Shown in pieces: positions 51,983-59,136 of a stretch of 64,000 bases of DNA; the stretch's first letter is position 1; every line of letters begins with the position of its first letter. Below the pieces are notes generated by a model, which was not told the DNA's origin, made no database searches, and saw only the letters and a program-made list of their open reading frames with translations. The stretch comes from Nakamurella sp. PAMC28650 (GTDB lineage Bacteria > Actinomycetota > Actinomycetes > Mycobacteriales > Nakamurellaceae). Location of the stretch: assembly GCF_014303395.1 (NCBI RefSeq), contig NZ_CP060298.1, positions 3,367,001 to 3,431,000 of the forward strand. Reading direction: 5' to 3'. Position numbers and translations under genes: made by a program.

Positions 51983-52074
51983 GGCCGGGCATATCCCGTC
52001 GACTGCCGGTCGGCCCGCCGTGGGTCTGCCGTGACCGCCCACGAGACACGTCGTTTTCCCCGAGTCGCGGACTC
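51983..52074 (+). other. Structured rplS leader
   Basis: The 123-nt trmD-rplS gap contains a strong hairpin (GGCCGGGCA at 51983-51991 with TGCC-GGT-CGGCC at 52004-52015, 9 bp with a 3-nt bulge) and a small GAGTC-GCG-GACTC stem (52062-52074) directly before the AGAAGGAA ribosome binding site. It may be an L19 autoregulatory leader or simple processing signals. No U-tract follows the first hairpin. Confidence 0.4.
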
Positions 52075-52091
52075 AGAGAAGGAACTACATC

Positions 52092-52439
52092 ATGAACACC
52101 CTGGACGCTCTGGATGCCGCCTCGTTGCGGACCGATCTTCCGGATTTCCGGCCGGGCGACACCGTCAAGGTGCACGTCAAGGTCATCGAGGGCGCGCGCT
52201 CCCGTATCCAGATCTTCGCCGGCCACGTCATCCGTCGTCAGGGCGGTGGCATCCGCGAGACCTTCACCGTCCGCAAGGTCAGCTTCGGCGTCGGCGTCGA
52301 GCGCACCTTCCCGGTGCATTCCCCGAACCTGGACCGGATCGAGTTGGTCACCAAGGGCGATGTGCGTCGGGCCAAGCTCTACTACCTTCGGGAACTGCGC
52401 GGCAAGGCCGCCAAGATCAAGGAAAAGCGCGACCGCTGA
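52092..52439 (+). CDS. rplS: 50S ribosomal protein L19
   Basis: 115 aa. [56 protein letters not shown] and a C-terminal [15 protein letters not shown] are family signatures. ATG with AGAAGGAA at about 8 nt. Followed by a strong factor-independent terminator. Confidence 0.97.
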   Translation: MNTLDALDAASLRTDLPDFRPGDTVKVHVKVIEGARSRIQIFAGHVIRRQGGGIRETFTVRKVSFGVGVERTFPVHSPNLDRIELVTKGDVRRAKLYYLRELRGKAAKIKEKRDR

Positions 52440-52450
52440 TCTTCCGATTC

Positions 52451-52488
52451 GGCCGCCGTCATCCAGACCGGATGACGGCGGCCTTTTC
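52451..52488 (+). terminator. Rho-independent terminator after rplS
   Basis: Perfect 14-bp stem GGCCGCCGTCATCC / GGATGACGGCGGCC with a 5-nt loop (AGACC) followed by TTTTCT. The clearest intrinsic terminator in the window. Confidence 0.95.
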
Positions 52489-52515
52489 TGTACCCACCCT
52501 TTATCCGGAGAGCCG

Positions 52516-52521
52516 TAGTCT
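52516..52521 (+). promoter_or_regulatory. Leaderless -10 box for lepB
   Basis: TAGTCT, 4 nt before the ATG at 52526 and 7 nt before the ATG at 52529. The second spacing fits the leaderless pattern better. Confidence 0.5.
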
Positions 52522-52525
52522 GACC

Positions 52526-53617
52526 ATGATGAACGAGGACGAGGCCGACAAACCTGCTGTCGGGGGACCATGGCAGGACTGGGTGGTCAGTTCCGACCAC
52601 GAGGCCTCTGCACCGCCGGCCGACACCTCGTCCGGGCCGCCGGGCGAGGATCACCAGGAGGCCGTCGGCAGATGGCGGCAGCAGTCCAAGAAGCGGAACC
52701 GGAAGACGAAACGTCCCTTCTGGGTCGAGCTGCCGATCCTGATCGTCGTCGCCTTCGCGTTGACCTTCCTGATCCAGACCTTCGTGGCCAAGGTCTACTA
52801 CGTGCCCTCCGGTTCGATGGAGAAGACGCTCCACGGCGTGCCTTCCGGTGGCGACCGCATCCTGGCCAGCAAGATCGTCTACGACTTCCGCGACCCGAAG
52901 CAGGGCGACATCGTCGTGTTCAAGGGCCCGGACAGCTGGGCGCCGGAGGCCGACATCGCCGGGCCGACCACCTGGATCGGCAAGGCCATGGCGTCATTGG
53001 GATCGGTGGTCGGCGTCGCCCCGCCGAACGAGAAGGACTTCGTCAAGCGGGTCATCGCGGTGGGCGGGCAGACGGTGGCCTGTTGCGACGCGAAGGGAAA
53101 TGTGACGGTCGACGGCAAGTCGCTCGTCGAGCCCTACATCTACGAGCCGATCCCGTTCGACCCCGGGGTGTCCGACTGCACCGTGCCGGGCATCGATACG
53201 GACCACTTCAGCTCGACGCGCTGCTTCGTGCCCTTCAAGGTCCCGATGGGACAGCTGTGGGTGATGGGGGATCACCGGAGCCAGTCGGCCGACTCCTCGT
53301 ACGAATGCCAGGGGCTCAGACAGTCGTTGGCAGACAAGTACATCCAGCAGTACGGGGGCGGGATCGGTTGTGCCCGGCCCATTCCGGCCGACGACGTGAT
53401 CGGCAAGGCGATCTTCATCGTCATGCCGCCGTCCCGGTGGGGCACGCTCGGCAACCCGGACATCGATCCGCAGGCGTTGGCGATCGGTCCCGGTCCCACC
53501 GCGGCCGTACCGGTCACCGGTGGTCTGCTGCTGACCCTCGGGCTCCGTGGGTCACTGGCGATGGTGCCGAGCAGACGCCGTCGACGGAGGGAACGAAAGG
53601 CCGCGCGCCGGCGATGA
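52526..53617 (+). CDS. lepB: Signal peptidase I
   Basis: 363-aa type I signal peptidase. A long charged cytoplasmic N-terminus (1-65), one TM helix (about 68-88), the catalytic Ser97 in [10 protein letters not shown], the general-base Lys174 in [11 protein letters not shown], box [11 protein letters not shown], and a second C-terminal TM segment (about 325-350) before a basic tail [13 protein letters not shown]. Two adjacent ATGs (52526, 52529) are possible starts. Its stop overlaps the rnhB ATG. Confidence 0.95.
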   Translation: MMNEDEADKPAVGGPWQDWVVSSDHEASAPPADTSSGPPGEDHQEAVGRWRQQSKKRNRKTKRPFWVELPILIVVAFALTFLIQTFVAKVYYVPSGSMEKTLHGVPSGGDRILASKIVYDFRDPKQGDIVVFKGPDSWAPEADIAGPTTWIGKAMASLGSVVGVAPPNEKDFVKRVIAVGGQTVACCDAKGNVTVDGKSLVEPYIYEPIPFDPGVSDCTVPGIDTDHFSSTRCFVPFKVPMGQLWVMGDHRSQSADSSYECQGLRQSLADKYIQQYGGGIGCARPIPADDVIGKAIFIVMPPSRWGTLGNPDIDPQALAIGPGPTAAVPVTGGLLLTLGLRGSLAMVPSRRRRRRERKAARRR

Positions 53618-54288
53618 CCACAGGCTCCGGTTCCCGGCCGCACCTGCGGCTGGAGAAGGAATTGCTGCGCGGTGGACTGCAGCGGCTGGCGGCGATGGAC
53701 GAGGTCGGCCGCGGCGCGCTGGCCGGTCCGGTCAGCGTCGGCGTGGTGGTGGTGACGGCGCGGATCGGCCGGGTGCCGCTCGGCCTGAAGGATTCCAAGC
53801 TCATGACGCCGGCGGCGAGGCAGACCCTGCTGCCGGTGGTTCGCCGGTGGGCGGGGGAGTTCGCCGTCGGGCACGCCGGCCCGGCCGAGATCGACGCGGT
53901 CGGCATCATCGGTGCACTGCGGCTGGCCGGTCGACGTGCGCTCGCCCAACTACCGGCACCGGTCGATGCGGTGTTACTGGACGGCAACCACGACTACCTG
54001 TCCGAACCCGAACCGGTCCTGTTCTCCGACACCCCGCCGGTGTTCACCAGGATCAAGGCCGATCTCACCTGCGCCGGGGTGGCCGGAGCGAGCGTGTTGG
54101 CCAAGACCGAGCGGGACGGGATGCTGCGGCGGCTGGCGCTCGAGTACCCCGACTACCTGTTCGAGGTGAACAAGGGCTACGGCACCGCAGAGCACGTGGC
54201 GGCACTGCGGCGGCACGGACCGAGCGAGGTGCACCGACGGAGCTGGCGACTGCCGACCGGCGAGGTCGACCTCGCCGATGAGGGATGA
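53614..54288 (+). CDS. rnhB: Ribonuclease HII
   Basis: 224 aa. Removes RNA from RNA-DNA hybrids and single ribonucleotides. [17 protein letters not shown] with the catalytic D-E pair, [19 protein letters not shown] with the third carboxylate, and [24 protein letters not shown] overlap with lepB, the same pair order as in mycobacteria. Confidence 0.95.
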   Translation: MTTGSGSRPHLRLEKELLRGGLQRLAAMDEVGRGALAGPVSVGVVVVTARIGRVPLGLKDSKLMTPAARQTLLPVVRRWAGEFAVGHAGPAEIDAVGIIGALRLAGRRALAQLPAPVDAVLLDGNHDYLSEPEPVLFSDTPPVFTRIKADLTCAGVAGASVLAKTERDGMLRRLALEYPDYLFEVNKGYGTAEHVAALRRHGPSEVHRRSWRLPTGEVDLADEG

Positions 54289-54325
54289 TGACAGGCGTGA
54301 TCCGCAGAGCCAGAGGAGCCAGCAG

Positions 54326-54646
54326 GTGAGTGCAGAGGATCTGGAGCAGTACGAGACCGAGATGGAGCTCCAGCTCTACCGCGAGTACCGCGACATCGTC
54401 GGGCAGTTCGCCTACGTGGTGGAGACCGAGCGCCGGTTCTACCTGTGCAACGCGGTCGACGTCCAGGTGCGCAATTCCGAGGGGGACATGTACTTCGAGG
54501 TGAGGATGTCCGATGCCTGGGTCTGGGACATGTACCGGCCGGCCAGGTTCGTCAAGAACGTCAGGGTCGTGACGTTCAAGGACGTCAACGTGGAAGAGCT
54601 GGACAAGCCCGATCTGCGCCTGCCGGAAGGCGAGACCTTCACCTGA
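54326..54646 (+). CDS. DUF2469 family protein (Rv2901c-like)
   Basis: 106-aa conserved actinobacterial protein. The sequence starting SAEDLEQYETEMELQLYREY with DIVGQFAYVVETERRFYL and WVWDMYRP is nearly invariant in the family. The GTG at 54326 matches the usual family start and has AGAGGAG 7 nt upstream; an in-frame ATG at 54278 would overlap rnhB and lacks a ribosome binding site. Function unknown. Confidence 0.93.
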   Translation: MSAEDLEQYETEMELQLYREYRDIVGQFAYVVETERRFYLCNAVDVQVRNSEGDMYFEVRMSDAWVWDMYRPARFVKNVRVVTFKDVNVEELDKPDLRLPEGETFT

Positions 54647-54647
54647 G

Positions 54648-54674
54648 TTGTCCCCATACCCGAAGCTGTCCACA
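54648..54674 (+). promoter_or_regulatory. Two DnaA-box-like 9-mers upstream of yraN
   Basis: TTGTCCCCA (54648-54656) and CTGTCCACA (54666-54674), each one mismatch from the high-GC actinobacterial DnaA box TTGTCCACA. They could be a chance pair or a DnaA-titration/regulatory site. Confidence 0.3.
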
Positions 54675-54722
54675 ATTTTCCGGCGGCGCTTCCCCCCGCG
54701 ACGCCGGAGGGCACAGGCTGCT

Positions 54723-54749
54723 CCCCGACGGACGTTTCGGTCCGCGGGG
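54723..54749 (+). other. GC-rich hairpin before yraN
   Basis: CCCCG-A-CGGAC pairs with GTCCG-CGGGG around a GTTTCG loop (10 bp, one bulge). Just upstream, CCGGCGGCG...CGCGACGCCGG forms another imperfect stem. No U-tract, so at most a weak terminator for the DUF2469 gene or a leader structure for yraN. Confidence 0.45.
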
Positions 54750-54763
54750 GATGGACGGGGTGG

Positions 54764-55135
54764 ATGGCCATGGCGTCGATTGCCGGCAACGAGCTGGGCA
54801 GACGGGGCGAAGATCTGGCGGCCGCGCACCTGGAGGGTCTGGGGTTGGTGATCCTGATGCGCAACTGGCGGTGCAAGGAGGGCGAGATCGACATCGTCGC
54901 CACCGACGGTCTTCAGCAGGTGGTGATCTGCGAGGTGAAGACCCGCAGCGGCGACGGATTCGGTTCACCGTTCGAGGCGGTCACCCAGGGCAAGCGGCGC
55001 AAGCTGCGACGGCTGGCCCAGGTCTTCCTCGCCGACTACGGGATGCGGTGGGTCAGCGTCCGGTTCGACGTGATCGGGGTCCTCGCGCGCCCCGGCCAGG
55101 AGGTCGAGCTTTCGCACATCGAGCAGGCCTTCTGA
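54764..55135 (+). CDS. yraN: YraN family (UPF0102) endonuclease-like protein
   Basis: 123 aa. Restriction-endonuclease-like fold with GNELGRRGEDLAAAHLEG, NWRCKEGEIDIVATDG and VICEVKTRSGDGFGSP, i.e. the E/D-x-K type nuclease motif. Homologous to Rv2898c. Start taken at 54764; the ATG at 54770 is equally possible. In mycobacteria and relatives comM and dprA come next; here the gene runs 171 bp into the convergent larC instead. Confidence 0.92.
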   Translation: MAMASIAGNELGRRGEDLAAAHLEGLGLVILMRNWRCKEGEIDIVATDGLQQVVICEVKTRSGDGFGSPFEAVTQGKRRKLRRLAQVFLADYGMRWVSVRFDVIGVLARPGQEVELSHIEQAF

Positions 55136-56344
55136 CGGGGCGGCCGGCAGCGGCCCGCCGACGACCAGTCCGGCGCGGTGGGCGGCCGAGACCGCCGCGT
55201 CCAGCACCTCTGCGGTGGGCCGGCGCGAATCCTGGGCGGCAGCCTGCACGGTGTCGAACTCGGGGGTCGCCCGGACGATCCGGCCGTCGCGGTGGGCGAT
55301 CTTGATGGCCACGGTGCTGCCGGCGACCGGCAGGTCGACCCAGCTCCTGGCCAGGACGTCCCTGTCGACCCGGTGTTCCCGGATGCCGATGGTGCTGGTG
55401 AGCGCGAAGATGCTGGCCCGCAGCAGCCGGCCCTGGGCGGGTCGGCACAGCACGCTCAGGGTGTGGGCCGGACGGCCCTTCTTCATCAGGATCGGGGTGA
55501 GCCACGCGTCGGCCGCCCCGTCCGCCAGGAGGGCCGTCAGGACGCCCGGCCACAGACGCGGGTCCATGTCGTCGATGTTGGTCTCCAGGACGAGGCCGGA
55601 CTCGGTCCCGGCGTCCGGTGAGGTGGGACTGCCGATCAGGACCCGGGTGACGTTCGGTCGATCCGGGAAGTCTTTGCTGCCGGCCCCGATCCCGATGGCG
55701 TGCAACGTCATCGGCGGGAGCGGCTCGCAGGCCGTGGCCAGCGTGGTCACCAGCGCCATCCCGGTCGGAGTGGTCAGTTCTCCGCGGCCACCGGTGCTCA
55801 CCTGCCAACCGATGGCGAGTTGCGCGACGGCCGGTACCGGCACGGCGATATCGCCGTGGGCGGTGGTGATCCGCCCGGAGCCGACCGCGACCGAGCCCGC
55901 GGTGATGCCGGTGATGCCGAGATCGTCGATGGCCGCGCAGACCCCGACCACGTCGGCGATCGAATCGAGGGCTCCGACCTCGTGGAAGTGCACGTCGTCC
56001 GCCGGGATGCCGTGGACGCGGGCCTCGGCGTCGGCCAGATGCGCGAAGACGGCCAGCACCCGGTCACGGATCGCGGGGTCCAGGTCGCCGCCCGCCAGCA
56101 GGATGCGGAGGTCGGCCCACCGGCGGTGCGGCGGGTCGTCGACCAGCACTGCGACATCGACCTTGGTGGCCCGCTGCCCCGCGCGGTCGACCTGGGTCCG
56201 ATCCAGCCGGACGGAACCGGGGATCACCAGGTCGACGGCCCGCTGGATGCCGGACAGCTGCGCGCCGGCGTCGAGCAGTGCGCCGAGCAGCATGTCGCCG
56301 GCCACCCCGGCGGACGCATCGATCCAGGCGTGTCCCCCCGTCAT
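54965..56344 (-). CDS. larC: LarC: nickel insertion into the pincer cofactor
   Basis: 459 aa. CTP-dependent cyclometallase that inserts Ni into the LarA pincer nucleotide. LarC signatures: WIDASAGVAGDMLLGALLDA, FHEVGALDSIADVVG, HGDIAVPVPA, GELTTPTGMALV, ETNIDDMDPRLWPG and MKKGRPAHTLSVLC. In Lactiplantibacillus plantarum larC is split into two frames; here it is one frame. The last roughly 55 residues, after AAHRAGLVVGGPLPAAPSE, lie antisense to yraN and look non-family, so the C-terminus is probably extended by loss of a stop. ATGA overlap with larB. Confidence 0.93.
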   Translation of the reverse strand: MTGGHAWIDASAGVAGDMLLGALLDAGAQLSGIQRAVDLVIPGSVRLDRTQVDRAGQRATKVDVAVLVDDPPHRRWADLRILLAGGDLDPAIRDRVLAVFAHLADAEARVHGIPADDVHFHEVGALDSIADVVGVCAAIDDLGITGITAGSVAVGSGRITTAHGDIAVPVPAVAQLAIGWQVSTGGRGELTTPTGMALVTTLATACEPLPPMTLHAIGIGAGSKDFPDRPNVTRVLIGSPTSPDAGTESGLVLETNIDDMDPRLWPGVLTALLADGAADAWLTPILMKKGRPAHTLSVLCRPAQGRLLRASIFALTSTIGIREHRVDRDVLARSWVDLPVAGSTVAIKIAHRDGRIVRATPEFDTVQAAAQDSRRPTAEVLDAAVSAAHRAGLVVGGPLPAAPSEGLLDVRKLDLLAGAREDPDHVEPDADPPHPVVGEEDLGQPSQLAPLALGDRLER

Positions 56345-57012
56345 CCCGGTGGCACCGGCGCAGCGATCTGTGCCGCCAGATGGCCTGCGCCGTAACCATT
56401 GTCGATGTTGACGACGCCGACGCCCGGCGAGCAGGAATTGAGCATGGACAGCAGCGCGGCGACGCCGCCGAACGAGGCACCGTATCCGACCGATGTCGGT
56501 AGCGCGATGACGGGCGCGGAGACCAACCCGGCCACCACGCTGGGCAGGGCCCCGTCCATCCCGGCGGCCACGATCAGCACCCTGGCGCTCCGCAGCAGCT
56601 CCAGCCGGGCCAGCACCCGGTGCAGTCCGGCCACCCCCACGTCGACGACCAGCGCGGTGGGACGTCCGAGATACTGCGCGCTCAGCAGCGCCTCGCGGGC
56701 GACCGGCAGATCCGAGGTTCCGGCGCTGACCACCACGACGAGCCCCCCGGTCGGCGAAGGGGGAGCGGAGGGCCAGATGACCAACCGGGAATCGTCGTCG
56801 TGCAACGCCTCCGGGAGTTCACCGAGGATCGCGTCGGCGTGGGCCGGTGTCGCCCTGGTGAACAGGACCACACCGTCGGCCCGGTCCCGGAACGCTGCGG
56901 CGATCTGCGCGACCTGCCCGACGGTCTTGCCCTGGCACAGGACGGCCTCCGGATAGCCGCGGCGCTGGGCCCTGGTGAAGTCCAGGGTGGCGAAATCCTC
57001 GAGCTCAGCCAT
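56341..57012 (-). CDS. larB: LarB: pincer cofactor biosynthesis, NaAD carboxylase/hydrolase
   Basis: 223 aa. Carboxylates the pyridinium ring of nicotinic acid adenine dinucleotide and releases AMP, the first step of the nickel-pincer cofactor. Related to PurE-type proteins; family motifs FTRAQRRGYPEAVLCQGKT, VVVSAGTSDLPVAREA, VGVAGLHRVL, VAAGMDGALPSVVAGL and NIDNGYGAGHLA. The ATG overlaps the larE stop by 8 bp. NaAD is an intermediate downstream of the nadABC route also encoded in this window. Confidence 0.94.
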   Translation of the reverse strand: MAELEDFATLDFTRAQRRGYPEAVLCQGKTVGQVAQIAAAFRDRADGVVLFTRATPAHADAILGELPEALHDDDSRLVIWPSAPPSPTGGLVVVVSAGTSDLPVAREALLSAQYLGRPTALVVDVGVAGLHRVLARLELLRSARVLIVAAGMDGALPSVVAGLVSAPVIALPTSVGYGASFGGVAALLSMLNSCSPGVGVVNIDNGYGAGHLAAQIAAPVPPG

Positions 57013-57841
57013 CGACCCGGACCAGCGGCAGGGTGAACGCACCGGACTGCACCCCGGCCAGATCGACGGCGGCGAAGCGGAAGCCGCTAGCCTCGGCCGC
57101 CTGCCGGATTCCGCTCCGCACCGGTTCGTGCACGGCCCGCAACAGATCGTCCTCGGTCAGTTCGATGCGGGCGACGTCACCGTGGTGCCGGACCCGTAGA
57201 TTGCCCAGACCCAGCCGGCGCAGGGCGGACTCCGTCTTCTCGATCTGCCGCAGCTTCTCGGGGCTGACGCTCTGGAAGTGCGGGACGCGGGAGGCCAGGC
57301 ACGGAGCGGCCGGCTTGTCGGCGCACGGCAGCTGCCAGCTCCTGGCCAGCCGCCGGACCGCGGCCTTGTCCAGACCGGCCTCGACCAGCGGGCGCAGCAC
57401 GTGGTGGTCCGTCGCGGCGCGGGCACCCGGACGGTCCGGCCGGAGCGAGTCGTCGGCGTTCTCGCCGTAGCCCACCGCATCCAGCCGGTGGGCGGCGATC
57501 ACCTCGTCGTCGATCCGGGTGAAGAGCTCGTCCTTGCAGTGGAAGCAGCGATCCGGTCCGTTGGCGCGGTAGGCCGGTCGGTCGCCCTCGAAGGTCGCGA
57601 CCTCCACGACCGGCACCCCGATGAACCGGGCCACCTCGTGGGCCGCGGTCCGCTCGTCCGCGGCCAGGCTGGGCGAGACCCCCAGCACGGCGACCACCCG
57701 ATCCGCGCCGAGGATCCGGACCGCCGCCGCCACCAGCACCGAGGAGTCCACGCCGCCGGAGAAGGCGACGCCCAGCCGCGTCACCCCCTCCAGGGCGACC
57801 CGGATGCGTTGCAGCGCAGCTTCTTCCCAGACCATGGTCAT
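57005..57841 (-). CDS. larE: LarE: ATP-dependent sulfur transferase of the pincer cofactor
   Basis: 278 aa. Adenylates the carboxylated pyridinium mononucleotide and transfers sulfur. PP-loop SGGVDSS (residues 28-34) and the CLASR segment with Cys181, at the position of the sacrificial Cys of L. plantarum LarE. C99-x2-C102 and C173 are additional cysteines; some LarE proteins use three Cys to hold a [4Fe-4S] cluster instead, so both mechanisms remain open. ATGA overlap with larA. Confidence 0.93.
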   Translation of the reverse strand: MTMVWEEAALQRIRVALEGVTRLGVAFSGGVDSSVLVAAAVRILGADRVVAVLGVSPSLAADERTAAHEVARFIGVPVVEVATFEGDRPAYRANGPDRCFHCKDELFTRIDDEVIAAHRLDAVGYGENADDSLRPDRPGARAATDHHVLRPLVEAGLDKAAVRRLARSWQLPCADKPAAPCLASRVPHFQSVSPEKLRQIEKTESALRRLGLGNLRVRHHGDVARIELTEDDLLRAVHEPVRSGIRQAAEASGFRFAAVDLAGVQSGAFTLPLVRVDG

Positions 57842-59136
57842 TGCTCTCCTCGTAACCGGAACAGGACCTCGCCGGCCTGGGGTAGGACGAGCGTGTCCGG
57901 GTCCGCCTCGAGGGCGGCCCGATCGACGCAGGCCGGGTCGAGGTAGTCCAGGTTAGCCGCGCGCACCACCGCTTCCGGGATGCCGGTGGCCAGCGTGACG
58001 GTGACCCGTCCGCGTTCGCCGTCCACCGGATCCCAGGTGCCGGCCCCCCGCAGGTGGGTCGAGTGCGCGAGGTCTCCCCAGTGGTGATCCTTGAATCTGT
58101 CCCACTGACCGAGGAAGTAGTCCCTGCAGTGGTAACCGATCTCGGTGATGGCCGGATGCATCGCGGAGAGCTCGTTGATGTGCGGTGCGTACAGGATGAC
58201 CTGTCCGCCGTCGGCCACCACCGGCTCGACCTTGTAGAACCCCTTGGCCCCCGTCCACATGTCCTGGTAGCGGGTCGGGATGATCGAGAGCACCCTGGCC
58301 ACCGGCGCGTCCAGGTACCGGACGTGGGTCAGGGCGGAGATGTCGGCGCAGGCCGCCCAGGCCGCCTCAGGGGTTCCGAAGGACGCCGCGTGCAACGCGT
58401 CGGTGCCGGACTCGGCGACCAGGCACAGGGCCAGACGGCGGCTCGGGATCAACGAGGCCGCCTCGTCGATCAGGGCGCGGACCGGAGTGATGCCGCGGGT
58501 CCCGATGATCTCGACGCTGCTGATCAGGGCCCCCAGCCAGTGCGAGAAGTCGATGACCTCCGGCCCGGCCACCCCGGGGAAGAAGTACTTGTTGCCGCCG
58601 GAGAAGCCGACCACTTCGTGCGGGAACACCGGCCCGACGACGATCGCGACATCGTGATCGACCACCGCCCGGTTCAGCACCACCTCGACGCTGCGGTGCA
58701 GTCGACCCCCCGACAGCTCGCCGACCCGCTCGGCGCTGATCGAACCGAGCGAGACGAACGTGTCCGGGTTCCACCACTCGTGGTTGCGGATCGTCATACC
58801 GGGGTAGGTGGCCGCCAGAGCGCCCTCGGCGTACCCGAGGTGCCGGGCCAGCTGGGCCTCGTCCATCGCGGCGTGGGTCCCCAGGGCGATCAGCACGGTG
58901 ACCTGGACGGCCCGTCCGGACAGGGCCCCGTGGAGGGCGGACAGCAGCAGTGGAAGCGGACAACTGCGCGTGCCGTCCGGGACGATCACGCAGACGCTCC
59001 TGCCGTCGAGGTCCTGTGCGGCCAGGGATTCGGCGACGAAGTCCCGGATCCGCTGCGGCGTCAGTACCCCCTGCGAACCACCGATCAGGGTGGCGCCGGA
59101 CCCGACCTCGCCGGCGGCTGACAGGGTGTTCCTCAT
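57838..59136 (-). CDS. larA: LarA homologue: nickel-pincer racemase/epimerase
   Basis: 432 aa. DUF2088/LarA family. Residues matching L. plantarum LarA: PDGTR (Asp54, Arg57), GTH (His88), a His in HEVVGFSGGNKYFFPG (His173), Lys183 that holds the cofactor, and Ni-ligand His199 in DFSHWLG. The 10- and 16-residue spacing of His173, Lys183 and His199 is the same as in lactate racemase. The substrate is not lactate by default: this superfamily includes 2-epimerases of longer hydroxyacids. First gene of larA-larE-larB-larC. Its ATG (59136-59134) overlaps the ATG of the divergent dehydrogenase fusion. Confidence 0.93.
   Translation of the reverse strand: MRNTLSAAGEVGSGATLIGGSQGVLTPQRIRDFVAESLAAQDLDGRSVCVIVPDGTRSCPLPLLLSALHGALSGRAVQVTVLIALGTHAAMDEAQLARHLGYAEGALAATYPGMTIRNHEWWNPDTFVSLGSISAERVGELSGGRLHRSVEVVLNRAVVDHDVAIVVGPVFPHEVVGFSGGNKYFFPGVAGPEVIDFSHWLGALISSVEIIGTRGITPVRALIDEAASLIPSRRLALCLVAESGTDALHAASFGTPEAAWAACADISALTHVRYLDAPVARVLSIIPTRYQDMWTGAKGFYKVEPVVADGGQVILYAPHINELSAMHPAITEIGYHCRDYFLGQWDRFKDHHWGDLAHSTHLRGAGTWDPVDGERGRVTVTLATGIPEAVVRAANLDYLDPACVDRAALEADPDTLVLPQAGEVLFRLRGEQ

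Noticed and set aside
54965-56344. Programmed frameshift joining larC1 and larC2 as in L. plantarum
   Set aside because: Both halves are in one continuous frame here, so no frameshift is needed.
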